A DNA stretch of 64,000 bases from Brachypterus glaber (GCA_958510825.1 OY294045.1:12327916-12391915), one strand, 5' to 3'. Shown: positions 34,195 through 45,127, numbered from the stretch's first letter. Numbers and translations: made by a program. The notes: generated by a model from the letters alone, not told the origin.

Positions 34195-36040
34195 TTAATT
34201 AACCCTTGCTATATTACAAAGTGACGATTTATATCGTTACAACCTATTCCTTATAGTTCTCAAGGGAATCAGGTTATTAGGAGTGGGAAGGGATTTCACC
34301 CTATCCCACCCATTTATTTAGGTAATTGTATTGTTTAAGAACTTTCTAACAATGTGGCATGTTTGTAAGATTGCTATTCTTTGCAAGTTACAAACAATAT
34401 GTTCTTCAATATCCAATTTTCCTAGATGTTTAACTAAATTTTTTGACACAACTCCAATAGCAGATATAATAACTGGTACTATTAAGGTTTCCCGAACTTT
34501 CCATATATGCTGTAATTCAAGCGCCAGATTAATATATTTGTTAATTTTCTCTGTTTCTGTTTTAATTAGGTTTTGTGACAGTGGGCATCCTACGTCAATA
34601 ATAAATGCTTTTCCATTGGATTTCTCAATCACCACAATGTCTGGCCGATTATGATCAACTGTATGGTCAGTTATGATAGGTATGTCCCAATATATGAGGG
34701 TTTCGTTAGACTCGAGTACTGCAGCAGGTTGATACTTATAATATGGCGCTGGATTCTCAATAAGTCTATATTTTTTTGCCAGAATTATATGTATCAATTT
34801 TGCTATCTGATTGTGCCTACTTAGATATTCATTGCTGGCTAATGTTGAGCATCCAGCTACAATATGGTCTATTGTCTCCCCTCGTCTATGACATTTTCTA
34901 CACACATCTACTATGTTTTCTTTCAGAATGTGCTTTTCGTAATTTCGAGTTCTTATTACCCCATCCTGTATGGCAATCATAAAACCTTCGGTTTCAGTAT
35001 GGAGGTGTCCCTGTTTTAACCACTGAAGTGACAACTCTTTATTTATTTCATCCATCTCTAATATTTTGGGATATTTACCATGTAAACTTTTTTCTTTCCA
35101 TGATATACGTAGGTCTTGCTCGTTACTACCAATATTATTTTCCATACTTCCCAAATTAAGTTGGCTATAGTTATTATCAGCTTGGCAAATTGCTTTGATA
35201 GTAGCATCGTTACTATTTAGAAAGTAATCTCTTAAGGACTGTTCTTGTTTCCTACATTGACTACTTATATCAATAAGTCCTCTGCCACCTTCAATTCTGG
35301 AAAGATATACTCGTTCCACTGCAGATTTTGGATGGTGAAAACGGAACTTAGTTAACAGCCGTCTAGTCATCCTATTAAGTTCATCCAAGTCAGCTTTCGA
35401 ATATTTTAGTATACCAAATGAATACGTTAGTGCCGGCATTGCCCACATATTAATTGCAGTGATAAGATTTCTAGCATTCAGTTTTGTATTCATAAGTTTT
35501 GTCAATCTACTGCTATATTTTGCTTTAAACTGTGCTTTTAAGGTGGTGTGGTTGATTGTTCTATTCTGAGCTATACCAAGATACTTGTAAGTGTCCTCTG
35601 GTAGTAATGGAGTAATATCTTCTATGTTATTTGATTGGCAGTATTTGCCTCTTTGCAAAGTTATGTATGCACACTTTTCGAGTCCAAATGACATTTGTAT
35701 ATCTGAACTAAATCGTTTTGTAGCATTTATTAATATTTGTAGGTGATTTGTGGTTTCTGCATATAACTTTATATCGTCCATAAACATTAAATGGCTTAAT
35801 CGATGCTGCTCATTAATCTTCCATCGATAACCAAGGTTTGTGTTTTTTAATATTGACGATAAGGGATTTAGTGCGATTATAAACCATAATGGACTAAATG
35901 CATCTCCCTGATATATTCCTTGATTTATTTTTATTTTAACTAGTTTTTTACCATTAAGAAGAAGTGTCACCATCCAGCATTTCATAAACTTACTTAAAAG
36001 TGCTCGAACTTTGGGGTGAACCTTATAAATTTCTAAAATA
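34195..36040 (-). mobile_element. LINE-2, R4/Dong-like, 5'-truncated
   Basis: A non-LTR retrotransposon on the minus strand, cut off inside its reverse transcriptase at its 5' end. The 5' junction falls directly after the CAAAATA end of LINE-1, where that family's (TAA)n tail should begin. It therefore appears to have inserted into LINE-1's tail. The 3' untranslated region includes GGGATAGGGTGAAATCCC, a self-complementary word. Its exact 3' end is not marked by TAA repeats and is approximate. Confidence 0.78.
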
Positions 36041-36174
36041 TATTTTGAAATAAAACCCGACAGGTCCACCTCGTCCTCCGATGACCGAGGCGACGTGCGG
36101 GGAAATTGCGGCAACTGGAGTAAGCCTCTACCGTGACCGGTTATCGTGTGCTCTGAGTAAATTGAGAGACCCAA
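34318..36174 (-). CDS. reverse transcriptase / restriction-like endonuclease (truncated)
   Basis: Copies element RNA into DNA at a nick made by its own endonuclease. The open frame has 618 codons, but its first codon is TTG. Residues 1-44 come from the 3' end of the upstream LINE, so real element protein begins near residue 45. Domains: RT motif B GIYQGDAFSPLWF (about 86-98), catalytic FMDDIKLYA (131-139), thumb region with YKYLGI (197-202), CCHC knuckle with Cys425, Cys428, His437, Cys442, then the endonuclease with RPDIVV (510-515) and AFIIDVGCP (523-531). The fingers and earlier RT motifs and any N-terminal DNA-binding domain are missing. No internal stop, suggesting a fairly young copy. 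The CCHC plus PD-(D/E)XK order excludes APE-type LINEs. Closest clade is judged R4/Dong from target and domain order, not from a tree. Confidence 0.88.
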   Translation of the reverse strand: MGLSIYSEHTITGHGRGLLQLPQFPRTSPRSSEDEVDLSGFISKYILEIYKVHPKVRALLSKFMKCWMVTLLLNGKKLVKIKINQGIYQGDAFSPLWFIIALNPLSSILKNTNLGYRWKINEQHRLSHLMFMDDIKLYAETTNHLQILINATKRFSSDIQMSFGLEKCAYITLQRGKYCQSNNIEDITPLLPEDTYKYLGIAQNRTINHTTLKAQFKAKYSSRLTKLMNTKLNARNLITAINMWAMPALTYSFGILKYSKADLDELNRMTRRLLTKFRFHHPKSAVERVYLSRIEGGRGLIDISSQCRKQEQSLRDYFLNSNDATIKAICQADNNYSQLNLGSMENNIGSNEQDLRISWKEKSLHGKYPKILEMDEINKELSLQWLKQGHLHTETEGFMIAIQDGVIRTRNYEKHILKENIVDVCRKCHRRGETIDHIVAGCSTLASNEYLSRHNQIAKLIHIILAKKYRLIENPAPYYKYQPAAVLESNETLIYWDIPIITDHTVDHNRPDIVVIEKSNGKAFIIDVGCPLSQNLIKTETEKINKYINLALELQHIWKVRETLIVPVIISAIGVVSKNLVKHLGKLDIEEHIVCNLQRIAILQTCHIVRKFLNNTIT

Positions 36175-38326
36175 GGATTACTGCACTCAGAAAAATATCA
36201 TCTTGTAAAATTAACAAGAAATTATTTTAATTTAAAAAAATTGCCTTTTAAAATATTAAAAATAAAAACTTTACATTTTAGTTATGAATAATATTAATTT
36301 AAAAAAATAATTTTTACACCAAAACGTTTTTCACTTTAAAGTAAAAGTATTGTCCCTTACTTTCTTATTTTATTGTTTTCTTAATAAAATTATAATATTT
36401 CTCTTTATATTGTTGAAAAATATCAATATTTTAAATGAATTCTTTTTAAAATAACCAGTTTTTGTATTCAAATCATTTCTAGTTTACAAATGATTTAAAA
36501 GGAAACATTTTTCAAATTACAATGAATATTTTTATTTTTACAATGGCTTATAAAATTAAAAAATATCTCTTTGAATTAACAGAAAACACTGTCGGAGCAA
36601 AAACATATTGGTTTTCTTTTAAATCATATGACTTTTGTTTGATTTTACAACGATTTTTCTCTGAGTGTGCTTTCTGCATGCGACCAGCCAGAATTTCGGC
36701 TGAGTCGCGACATGCCGGTATGGTTTTAAGGTCAGAGAGAAAGCTGTCATTTATACCACCAAGTGATCCAATAATAAGCACCACCAGTTTTATAGAGTGG
36801 TCTGGATACAGTCTGCGGAGTTGAAACAGAAGATCCTGATATTTTGTCCGCTTGTCCTCCTCCTTCAAAACAATGTTTCTTTCGGCTGGGGCCGAGAACT
36901 CAATAACAAACATTGTTTTGGCATTGTGGTCGAGGAGGACGATGTCTGGCTTATTGGCTTGTATTTGCCTTAGGGTGGAAAATGAATAGTTCCAATATAT
37001 GCGGCATCTATTATTCTCCACCACGGACTCAATATCAGCTGGAGCATAGGGCAACACTGGTGTTTCGTCTAACCCATACGAGTGCCTGAGAAAGTAATAA
37101 AGCACTCGTAAGGCCGCGTTATGTCTGCGAATATATGCTGAGACCGCATATGTGGAACATGCAGAAAGTAAATGCATGATGGTCTTTGGCATTTTTTGAC
37201 AGGCCCTGCAGTTGGTATCAGGAACCTGCATTCCCATAACGCGACTCCGGTAGACTAATGTGTTAAAAACACCATCTTGGCAAGCAAGTATGAATCCCTC
37301 GGTCTCCGACTTTAACCCACCTGACCTAAGAAAGGAATATGTCAGTCTTTTGGATAAGCCAAGGTCTTCTATGGTCTTAAAGAAGATTCCATGCATTGGC
37401 TTATCCATGTGTGACTGCAGAAGCATCGAATACTCTGCAGTTTTGATGTGGGTTTTTAATTGAACGGGACCCAACTCAGTGACAGAGTTTGGGTTTTCCC
37501 GTTCAAAGTCGAATATGAGACCGAGTTCTTCAGCTGCTCTCGATGCTGCCCTGAAGATAAAGGCTCCAACTCCGGCTACCTCGTGGTCATAAACTAACCG
37601 TAGCAGGGGGTCTTCGCTCCTTATGATCTTACAGGCTGTATCCAAGGCCACTCTATTGTGAAGATACTCCAAACCTAAGAGTCCACGATCACCCCGATTT
37701 CGTGGGAAATATAGTCGTGGAACGGACGATCTCGGATGCAAGCTTCTAAAAAGATTCATAAGCTTCCGAGTAGAACGGTCAAGTTGGCGTAACTCATCTA
37801 CTGTCCACTTGATGGTTCCAAATGAGTAGAGTAGAATTGGAACAGCAAGCATGTTTGTGGCAGACACTTTATTGGGTCCAGACAGTTCTGATGACCAGAT
37901 CTGTCTGAGACAGTGTCTGTACTTGCTGCGGAGAGCGTCTTTAACAGATCTTACTTCCTGGGTATGACTTTGTTCCATACCCAGATAGGTGTACGTCTCT
38001 CCGGCATCTAGATGATGAAGGATGCTTCCGTCTACGAGTTGCGCATCTTCGCCGATTTCTACTGATCGTCCTCTCTTGAGATGTACCAGTGCAAATTTGT
38101 CCATGCCAAATTCCATGCCGATAGCGCGTGTATACTCCTGTACCACCCGTAGGAGCTGATTCAGATCTCTTTCTCCTGAGGCATAGAGTTTAACGTCATC
38201 TATATAAAAAAGATGTGAGACTTTATGCCTCCTATTTCCGGGTGGACCGCAACTGTAGCTGCGAGTATTTCTTAGAGCAACGGACAGAGGAAGTAGTGAG
38301 ATGCAAAAAAGGAGAGCACTAAGGGA
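36041..38326 (-). mobile_element. LINE-1, R4/Dong-like, inserted in (TAA)n
   Basis: On the minus strand, a (TAA)n tract (38399-38327) passes directly into reverse transcriptase coding sequence, marking a 5' truncation at the target repeat. The coding part runs to about 36668. A 484-bp DNA element then interrupts it, and the 3' untranslated end (36183-36041) follows. Its last 77 bases are identical to the SINE-A tail. This name only distinguishes it from LINE-2; it is not the mammalian L1. Confidence 0.8.
36184..36667. mobile_element. AT-rich DNA element inserted in LINE-1 tail
   Basis: Ends CACTCAGAAAAATATCATCT and the inverse of the right end, CACTCAGAGAAAAATCGTTG, match after a 2-bp gap and continue TGTAAAAT, TCAACAA-type. 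Only TG is shared by the flanks, so the duplication is 2 bp at most. It splits the coding end of LINE-1 from its 3' untranslated end and supplies a false C-terminus to the open frame. Confidence 0.68.
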
Positions 38327-38401
<75 letters not shown>

Positions 38402-38407
38402 CGACAA
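36548..38407 (-). CDS. reverse transcriptase / restriction-like endonuclease (truncated)
   Basis: A 619-codon frame whose apparent start is TTG in the flank, and whose residues 4-27 are Asn codons from the (TAA)n target. Element protein starts at about residue 28 with SLSALLFCISLLPLS, just after RT motif B. Then follow catalytic FYIDDVKLYA (67-76), YTYLGM (139-144), CCHC Cys400, Cys403, His412, Cys417, and endonuclease NKPDIVLLD (485-493) with FVIEFSAP (500-507). The last ~40 residues come from the DNA element at 36184-36667, not from the LINE. The protein is clearly homologous to, but well diverged from, the frame at 34318-36174, so two subfamilies are present. It lacks the first RT motifs and cannot be active. 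Confidence 0.88.
38327..38399. repeat. (ATT)n microsatellite, target of LINE-1
   Basis: About 24 perfect units. On the minus strand it is the 5' flank of the truncated LINE. Confidence 0.95.
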
Positions 38408-38918
38408 ACGTGCAGTATATATTTTTATAGACTGTCAATATACTTTGACGCACTGATCTGTGGCTACGGGAAATCTTTTTGGAATGTGTGTGCAAGTGGG
38501 AGGCCCGTTGCAGGCACGCACGCCTTATAACGCTTTTGACAGAAAGAAGAGAGCGAGAATGATTCGTCCCCCTTTCGTCGGAGACTTTGTTTCATGCGGA
38601 GAACTATACTTAATTTTATTTTTCTTAACCGGCTGAAAGTTCATATAATGGTTGTACACCCTAAATTGTAGCGATTTGCCTTTTGAGAACAAGTATACAG
38701 ATAATGGTGACCACATCAATAGATGGCACCATGCTTTTATATCTATCTATCGTTTTACTTAAATATTATCTACATACAGGATGATTCCCGAAAAGGATGA
38801 AATGGTACTATTTACTGTTTTATGTCCATTTCTGTTGATTTTAACGATACATAATTTTTTTATAAATATATTTTTGGTTATTAACCGACAAACTTGCAGT
38901 ATATATTTTTACTGTCCT
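38395..38918. repeat. ~38-bp direct repeats 480 bp apart
   Basis: TTATTAACCGACAAAC followed by GTGCAGTATATATTTTTA or its one-base variant occurs at 38395-38436 and 38878-38918. The upstream copy abuts the (ATT)n tract, and the downstream copy sits in unique sequence. This could be a long target duplication around an insertion (38437-38877) or a local duplication. Confidence 0.65.
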
Positions 38919-40325
38919 AATTTATTTTTATTCCTAATTTATTTTTATAATATAATAATGACTTACATACTTTTACATCACAAACAATCAAGAAAAAGAT
39001 ATAGTTAATACAAGGGCGAAAAGTTAAATTTTTCGATTGAGTAGGTTTTTAAAAGCCGAGGGCCGATCGATGGGGCCGGCTAGAGGGTAGTAAACCTAGC
39101 AAATCAAAATTTAACTTTTTGCCAGTGTATTATACAATATTTTTTATTCGATTGTTATATATTATTAAAATATACTTAATTTTAAATTACAAAAAATATT
39201 TAATTTGTACTATCTTATTACTTATTTAGTTAAAACAATTAAATAGTTTCTTTTGTGAGCGCTTTTAAATTAGCTTCGTATTTCATTAATTTCTGTTAAA
39301 ATGTATCTGTTATGAAAATATTAATACTTACTTCTGAAACCGTTCAATAAATATTATAAATATTGAAATTAATTTTACAATTGAAATGTGTTTGGCTATT
39401 ATTTTAGTGTTATTTTAGTGGATAAATACAGATTAATCGGTTAACATATATTTTGAGGTTATGTTATAGAAGGAATTTTTATTTTGTATGAAATGATTAT
39501 AATAACTGTGTCTGGTCAAAAAGAACATATAGTTCAAGACCAAAAGTAACCAAAAGGTCGTATTTCTTTATAAATATTAGAGTAAATGTAAATCATCGTT
39601 TTTTAAAAAGCTTGAAAATAACAAGTTTTAGTTAGCGGGCGAAAAAAGCTTTTTGGCCCTAGTGTCACAAAGTTCAACTTTTCGCCCATAAAACATGAAC
39701 AAAAACTGTCGCATTTAAAATCAAAAGAATAAAAAATAATATTTTAACCGTAATTTCTTTTTTGTATAGTTGTGTAATAGATTATAATTGGTAAATTATA
39801 AAAAAAACTAGATGAAACGTTGCAAGCACCTGTCAAAACATCGGCACTATTGTACACTAGAGCCATCTAGTTTGCAAATTTCAAACTAGGTGTTTTGTTT
39901 GATTTTAAATTCTGTATCTTTAAAACATTATATTCCAGCAAAAAACTGTATATAAAATTTTTTATAGGGCTTAAAAAGAGCTTTTATTTAAAATATAATT
40001 TTTTGAAATCGGGTTATAAATATGTGAGATATGCTAAAAAAACCTTTTACTGCTTTAAACGCCAATATCTCGAAAACAATGCGTTTTAGGAAAACGTTGT
40101 TTATAATATTTTTTGACCAATTTAAAATTATCTTTTATATAAGTGCTAAATTAAGCAAATAAAATAATAATTGGCTTAATTATAAACAAAAAACGCTAAA
40201 AATAGGACTTTTACCCTATTTTTACCCCCTTACCCCCAATCGTTTACACTCAAAATCTAATCAGCTCTTCGGAATACGATAAGAAACATGTAGAAATGGA
40301 GTTAGAGAGTTTACACCCAGACAGC

Positions 40326-40361
<36 letters not shown>

Positions 40362-41159
40362 GGACGGACGCATTTTTTTTTCTATTTCGACTCAGAATGG
40401 TCTAAAACGTCAAGAAATATGAAAAAAACATGGTCAAAGATTTTGAATTTTCGGCGAAGATTTCAATACATCGGCACTCTTAGTAGCACTAAGTGCCGAT
40501 GTAAAAAATTATATCGGGGAATATTTAAACAGACGTAGGACAAAGTTATAAAAGTTATATTGCAGTAAATCAAGATAATGTACATATCAATTGGTTTTTT
40601 ATTTATTTATAATCATTAGGAAATAATGTTAAGCGTAGGATAAAACTGATAGGAAGGTCATTATACATGGCGCCAAGAAACCATATAGGTTCACTATATT
40701 TACAATCTAATGGTTAATTTTTTTAGGGTTCCGTACCTTTAAAATGGAAAACAGAACTTTCTTGGTTGTCCGTCTGTCCATATGTCACAGCCGTTTATCT
40801 CAAAAACTATACAGTACGGTCCTAAAGTCAATCGATTTGAAATTTTTAGAAAAAATTAAATTCCATGAGTGAACAATCGCTATTATTTTTGAAAATAATG
40901 CTCCCAGAAACAAAGGTAAATCTTTTAAAAAATTGAAAAAGTCTGATTGACGTAATTTTTTCTAGAAAAAATACTCTTATTATAAGCATTAACCCTACCA
41001 ATTTTGATAAAAATCTATTAAAGAATAAAAAAGTTATAGGCACCACTGGACGATAAAATAATATTTACTAAAGATAATAAGAAATTAAAGACGCCCACAA
41101 TACTAACTTTTAAACTCATTTTTTGTCTTTAGATAGATTTGAGTTAGAATCCCGTAGTT
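38919..41159. other. spacer with foldback and microsatellite
   Basis: 39013-39124 folds back: GCGAAAAGTTAAATTTTTCG faces AAATTTAACTTTTTGCC around a G/C-rich centre (GGGCCGATCGATGGGGCC). GCGAAAAGTTGAACTTT-type ends recur inverted near 39670-39690. (CAGA)n lies at 40325-40360. From 40740 to 41050 is a worn copy of the repeat described at 59306-59480 (CCGTCTGTCC, then a word for GATTTGAAATTTTTAG). Confidence 0.5.
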
Positions 41160-41400
41160 GCATATTTGTCTGAAATTCACCCCCGGGCCCAAAAACTACT
41201 CTTAAAATGGGTACCATGGTATTCCTATGTATTTTTCGATGCTGAATCCAATTTGAGGTCAAAAAAATTCTACACCCCTAGAGTTCACCCTCGGCCCAAA
41301 AACTACCCCTGAGAAGGGTTGGAAAATTGAGTTTCGGATTCCAGATGCTCGACCATGGTATACCTATGTATTTTTCGACGCTGAATCCGAATTTAAGGAA
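41160..41400 (+). repeat. two-copy tandem repeat, ~125 bp
   Basis: CCATGGTATTCCTATGTATT and CCATGGTATACCTATGTATT, each followed by TTTCGA-GCTGAATCC, and each preceded by CCCAAAAACTAC. Two units with moderate divergence. Confidence 0.75.
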
Positions 41401-41528
41401 TAATAAAATAATTTGTATTTTAAACTTAAATGAAGGATCGCAAAAAGTATTTAAAATACTAAAAATATTGATTTTAAGAACACAGTGAAAAAACTCAAAA
41501 TTATAAAGCCAACGTTTTGCCCCTTATT

Positions 41529-41679
41529 CAGGCCTATTCACATGTACCATTGAGATTGAAATTTGTGGCAATATTGACGAAAATTGCTAGGTCATTTACG
41601 TCAACTGTATTAAAACTGCATGGTATTGTAATGCTTGTCAATATTGAATAGATTTCAATGGTACATGTGAATAGGCCTG
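41529..41679. mobile_element. 151-bp MITE, 25-bp perfect TIRs, TSD ATT
   Basis: CAGGCCTATTCACATGTACC and five more bases are perfectly inverted at the right end. ATT flanks both sides (41526-41528 and 41680-41682). The uninterrupted site, CCTTATTGTTGG, can be read from the other arm of the host palindrome and confirms the 3-bp duplication. A 3-bp duplication suggests a PIF/Harbinger-related element, although ATT is not the usual TWA. Confidence 0.9.
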
Positions 41680-42014
41680 ATTGTTGGGGCTTTTTCAGGG
41701 CAAATTTATTAAAACAATATAATAATTAAATATAAAAACTAGTGTAAATGGTAAAAATATTATTAAATTAAATTTACATTAAAATATTTTAAAAAAATTA
41801 TGACAGAATGTCAACGTCAATCAACATTGACAAAATTAAAATTTGAAAACTGTCACCCTTTAAATAAATATGACAAATAAATTTTAATTTTGTCAATTTT
41901 GATTGACATTGACATTCATATATATTTTTTTTAATGTAAATTTAATTTATTAATATTTTTGCCATTTACACTAGTTTTTATATTTAATTATTATATTGTT
42001 TTAATAAATTTGCT

Positions 42015-42048
42015 CTGAAGAAGCCCCAACAATAAGGGGCGAATCGTT
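42015..42048 (+). ncRNA. degenerate hammerhead-like motif
   Basis: CUGAAGA, AGCCCC, loop AACAAUAA, GGGGC, GAAUCGUU. Stem II is strong, but the GAAA box is changed to GAAU and the cleavage triplet is lost, so activity is not expected. Confidence 0.4.
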
Positions 42049-42092
42049 GGCTTTATAATTTTGAGTTTTTTGGTTTTTTCACTGTATTCTTA

Positions 42093-42971
42093 GAAGCAAG
42101 ATTAAAATCAATATATAATACATAAAGAACAAGAAAAATAATTTTAATTCTAAAAATAATAAAAATAGTCCAAAGCAATTGAAACAAATTATTAAATTTT
42201 TAAAATTAGTTAAATATGTTTATATCAACTAATTTTATAGTTACAAACAGAGAAGTGGAGTTTTTTAAAAATTAGTGGATTCTAGAATACTTAATCTAGC
42301 AATAAGAGTCTAATAAGCGTAAAAGTATAGCATTTCAAACACCAATAATTATTGTTACAATTAATACAATTATAGCACTATACCCGGCTATCAACCATAT
42401 AACCGGAAATTATTATGGGACATTGCGCTCTAATAGAGCAATCACATTTTTTAAAAAGTTAATTTCCTTAAAAATTGGCTGGACATGTCCGGACACCATA
42501 AAATTTATAATTTATCATGTCACACAGGCTCACAAAACAAAATAACGGCAATTACAGACTATATTTTTCTTACGTATTTTTGGGCGCTGAAAACGAATTT
42601 GACAATGAAAAAGAGGTTAAAATTTTTATTACAAAAAAGTGTTTGCTTATAGAATTTATTGTATCGAGTTTTAAATAAACTCAAATTAAAGATTATAAAG
42701 TAAATATTTATATTTAAAATACTAAAAATAATGAAAAATAATACTAATAATAATTTCTTGGAAGCAAATTATAATTTAATAATTACAGAATTTTTGAAAA
42801 TTAGTTAAAATTAGTTAAATATGTTTGTATCGAGTATTGTTATACTTGAAACAAGTATCTAACACACGTATCACAAATAGGTACTTCATACAAGATTTTT
42901 TTTTCTGTGTGTAGGGCCCCTTAAGTGATTAATTCACTTGAGTCTACTGTTTTTTAGTTCTTAGTCATCAT
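42093..42971. other. AT-rich spacer
   Basis: ATTAGTTAAATATGTTT recurs near 42205 and 42810 in similar contexts, suggesting an old ~600-bp duplication. Nothing else recognised. Confidence 0.4.
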
Positions 42972-43086
42972 CAGTACTGGGCGAATTTCCAGTGCTCGCA
43001 TAGGCGCCGCGTCGACTCGCATTGACGCCAGGTTTTAAATATTTACATTTTTATTTCTTTTTATCTTATTTTTTTTAATGTGATAA

Positions 43087-43158
<72 letters not shown>

Positions 43159-43329
43159 GTATGTATAGTTAATATGTATAGTCAATATTGTTGTGTGTCG
43201 TAAAATGTTTCGATTTAGTGACCTTTATAAATATTTCCCTCATAATTCGGCAAAATTATTCCGTAAGCCTATGTTTCTGTGTTTATTTTCAACGTTGATG
43301 AGTCATAACTGAGTTTACGCCTACTACTG
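42972..43329 (-). mobile_element. hAT-like element, 8-bp TSD GTCATCAT
   Basis: CAGTACTGGGCG at the left and CAGTAGTAGGCG (inverse of the right end) are imperfect terminal repeats. GTCATCAT at 42964-42971 and 43330-43337 is a perfect 8-bp duplication. The body is an inverted copy of 13178-13565. An (AT)n tract of ~68 bp (43089-43156) has expanded inside. The subterminal words GGCGCCGCGTCGACTCG and GCATTGACGCC are shared with the other copy. Confidence 0.88.
43089..43156. repeat. (AT)n microsatellite
   Basis: About 34 perfect AT units within the hAT-like element. Confidence 0.97.
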
Positions 43330-43516
43330 GTCATCATGCTTGCTTTTTGTTTTTAAACTAACCCACAGTAAGATAAGAACTAAAAAATAAACTGAAAATG
43401 GTATGGCTCCACCGCACTTACTTTTTCGCAAAAATATACCGATAAGTTTTGGGATTTTGATTATTTTGTTGTTATTTTTATCAGTTTGCGATTATTTTTA
43501 GTGCTAATTCTAGCCA

Positions 43517-43592
43517 GAAGCCCGAAACTGTCAGTCTATCAATATCAATCTGTACGATGATTAGAAAATAGATTGATGGAATAATAAAAATT
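43517..43592 (+). mobile_element. Penelope-like terminal repeat fragment
   Basis: AAGCCCGAAACTGTCAGTCT then GATGATTAGAAAATAGATTG and GATGGAATAATAAA match the 10.8-kb repeat. The copy starts inside stem II of the hammerhead, so only its 3' half remains. Confidence 0.78.
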
Positions 43593-44256
43593 TTAAAGTT
43601 TTGACTTATTTATCGTTAAACGTGCTCCTTATAGCTTTAATTATAAATGCAATAGATAATAATATTTAAATAAGTTATAATTTGTATAGTAATTTGTATA
43701 ATGTAATTTTTTGTTAATTTTGACTTGGTAGAGAAATACATTTAAATAACTTGGTAGAAGAAAGAAAAAACATATTTATAAGACAAAATTAAAAACATTT
43801 AAAATCATAAATAAATAGATAAACAACATAAGCATGCAATTCTAAAAAAAAATAATATTTTTACCCCATTGTTTTTGTTATTAGGTACTTATAGGCATGG
43901 CGTATTTTTTACGCCATCAAACTTTAAATGAACACGTGAATAATCACTGTGCAACAAACCTGCTTCTCCGCTCGGATTTAGGGCTTAAACTAAATACCCG
44001 AAAGGTACTGAAACTCTGAAAGCCGTAGTTGGAGTTGGGACAAATCGCAAATTACATACTATTCAGACGTAAAATCTACGCCATGTCTGTGGCAGAGGGT
44101 TAAGCTCGCTCGAGAGTAAACAGTAATCTAGTTGAAGTGAACCTAGCAAAATCACATCAGACCAATTTTCTACAAACTAAAAGTGTACGTAATTTTTATA
44201 AAAATTACACTAATTTGAGCCGATGAATATTTGTAAGTGTATCAAAAAAGTTTTAT

Positions 44257-44294
<38 letters not shown>

Positions 44295-45127
44295 TAAAAA
44301 ATGTCTTATACACCCCCAAAACGTATAAAACCTATACGAAGTGACACCCATTTTTACGTTGTGACACCCGATTTCGGGTGCCATAAGGTTTTATGGCTTA
44401 AACGATAGACCTTGAGGCCTAGTATCGAATAAAAGTGCAAACCGCATTTTGATTTTTGGGTCACTTGATACTATATACATCTAGTCTTATACAACTTGGG
44501 TTCCAAAAATTGACCGATGGTGGCGCTAGTGTCGCATATACATATAATTTTTATTATAAAAATCGGCGAAGTGACCCTAGATAAAAACTCGCCTTGTGGC
44601 ACCCGAAACTTGGCAACACTGTCAAATGACAATATAAAATTACCGGCTACTATAGATATTGTTAGAAGTATTTTAAAATAATAGAACTATGAAAATCAGG
44701 CATTAAGGATTTTAGGACAATAAAGAAACACTTTTTTGTATTGCAATTTTCGGTTTATTATATGTAAATACGTAAAAAGAAACAAATTATAAAAATGTTT
44801 TAAATTGTATCTAACCTTCTACTTTCATTAAAAATAAAAGTTTTGACTTGTACCCAAGTATTATTAATAAAATCATCCTCAAATTTTTTTAGGAACTCAT
44901 CACATGCATTTTTTCTTAATACTTTTCCATTCTTTATAAAGTCTTGAAAATATTTTTTCATTATCTTTTTTTGATCATTATTCCATTTACCTCTTTTTCC
45001 TAAAAAAAAGTGCTTAACAATATAATTTTACCTTTTAATAAATAAAATTGGAATATTGCTCCAATACATAATTTTTAGGCCAGGTAGACTTTGAGTTAAT
45101 GGTTAAATTAATTGTTCTTAGTAATAT
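43593..45127. other. spacer with (TA)n at 44261-44291
   Basis: AT-rich with a TA tract. Between 44300 and 44620 the words GACACCC and GGCACCCGAA recur in mixed orientation, suggesting a worn element, but ends could not be set. No gene seen. Confidence 0.4.

Larger units (their letters stand above)
41475..42092. mobile_element. palindromic Penelope-like remnant
   Basis: Arms of about 250 bp, with CTCAAAATTATAAAGCCAACG on the left and its inverse GGCTTTATAATTTTGAG on the right, and AACACTAGTG-type and TGACATTGACAAAATT-type words inside. The right arm has CTGAAGAAGCCCC, loop, GGGGCGAATCG (42015-42048), the same stem-loop form as the Penelope terminal repeats elsewhere. Its core is worn (GAAU instead of GAAA). 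The left arm is split by a MITE. Confidence 0.7.

Noticed and set aside
38327..38407. Poly-Asn N-terminus of the 36548-38407 frame as a real protein domain
   Set aside because: It is the (TAA)n insertion target read in frame from a TTG codon in the flank.
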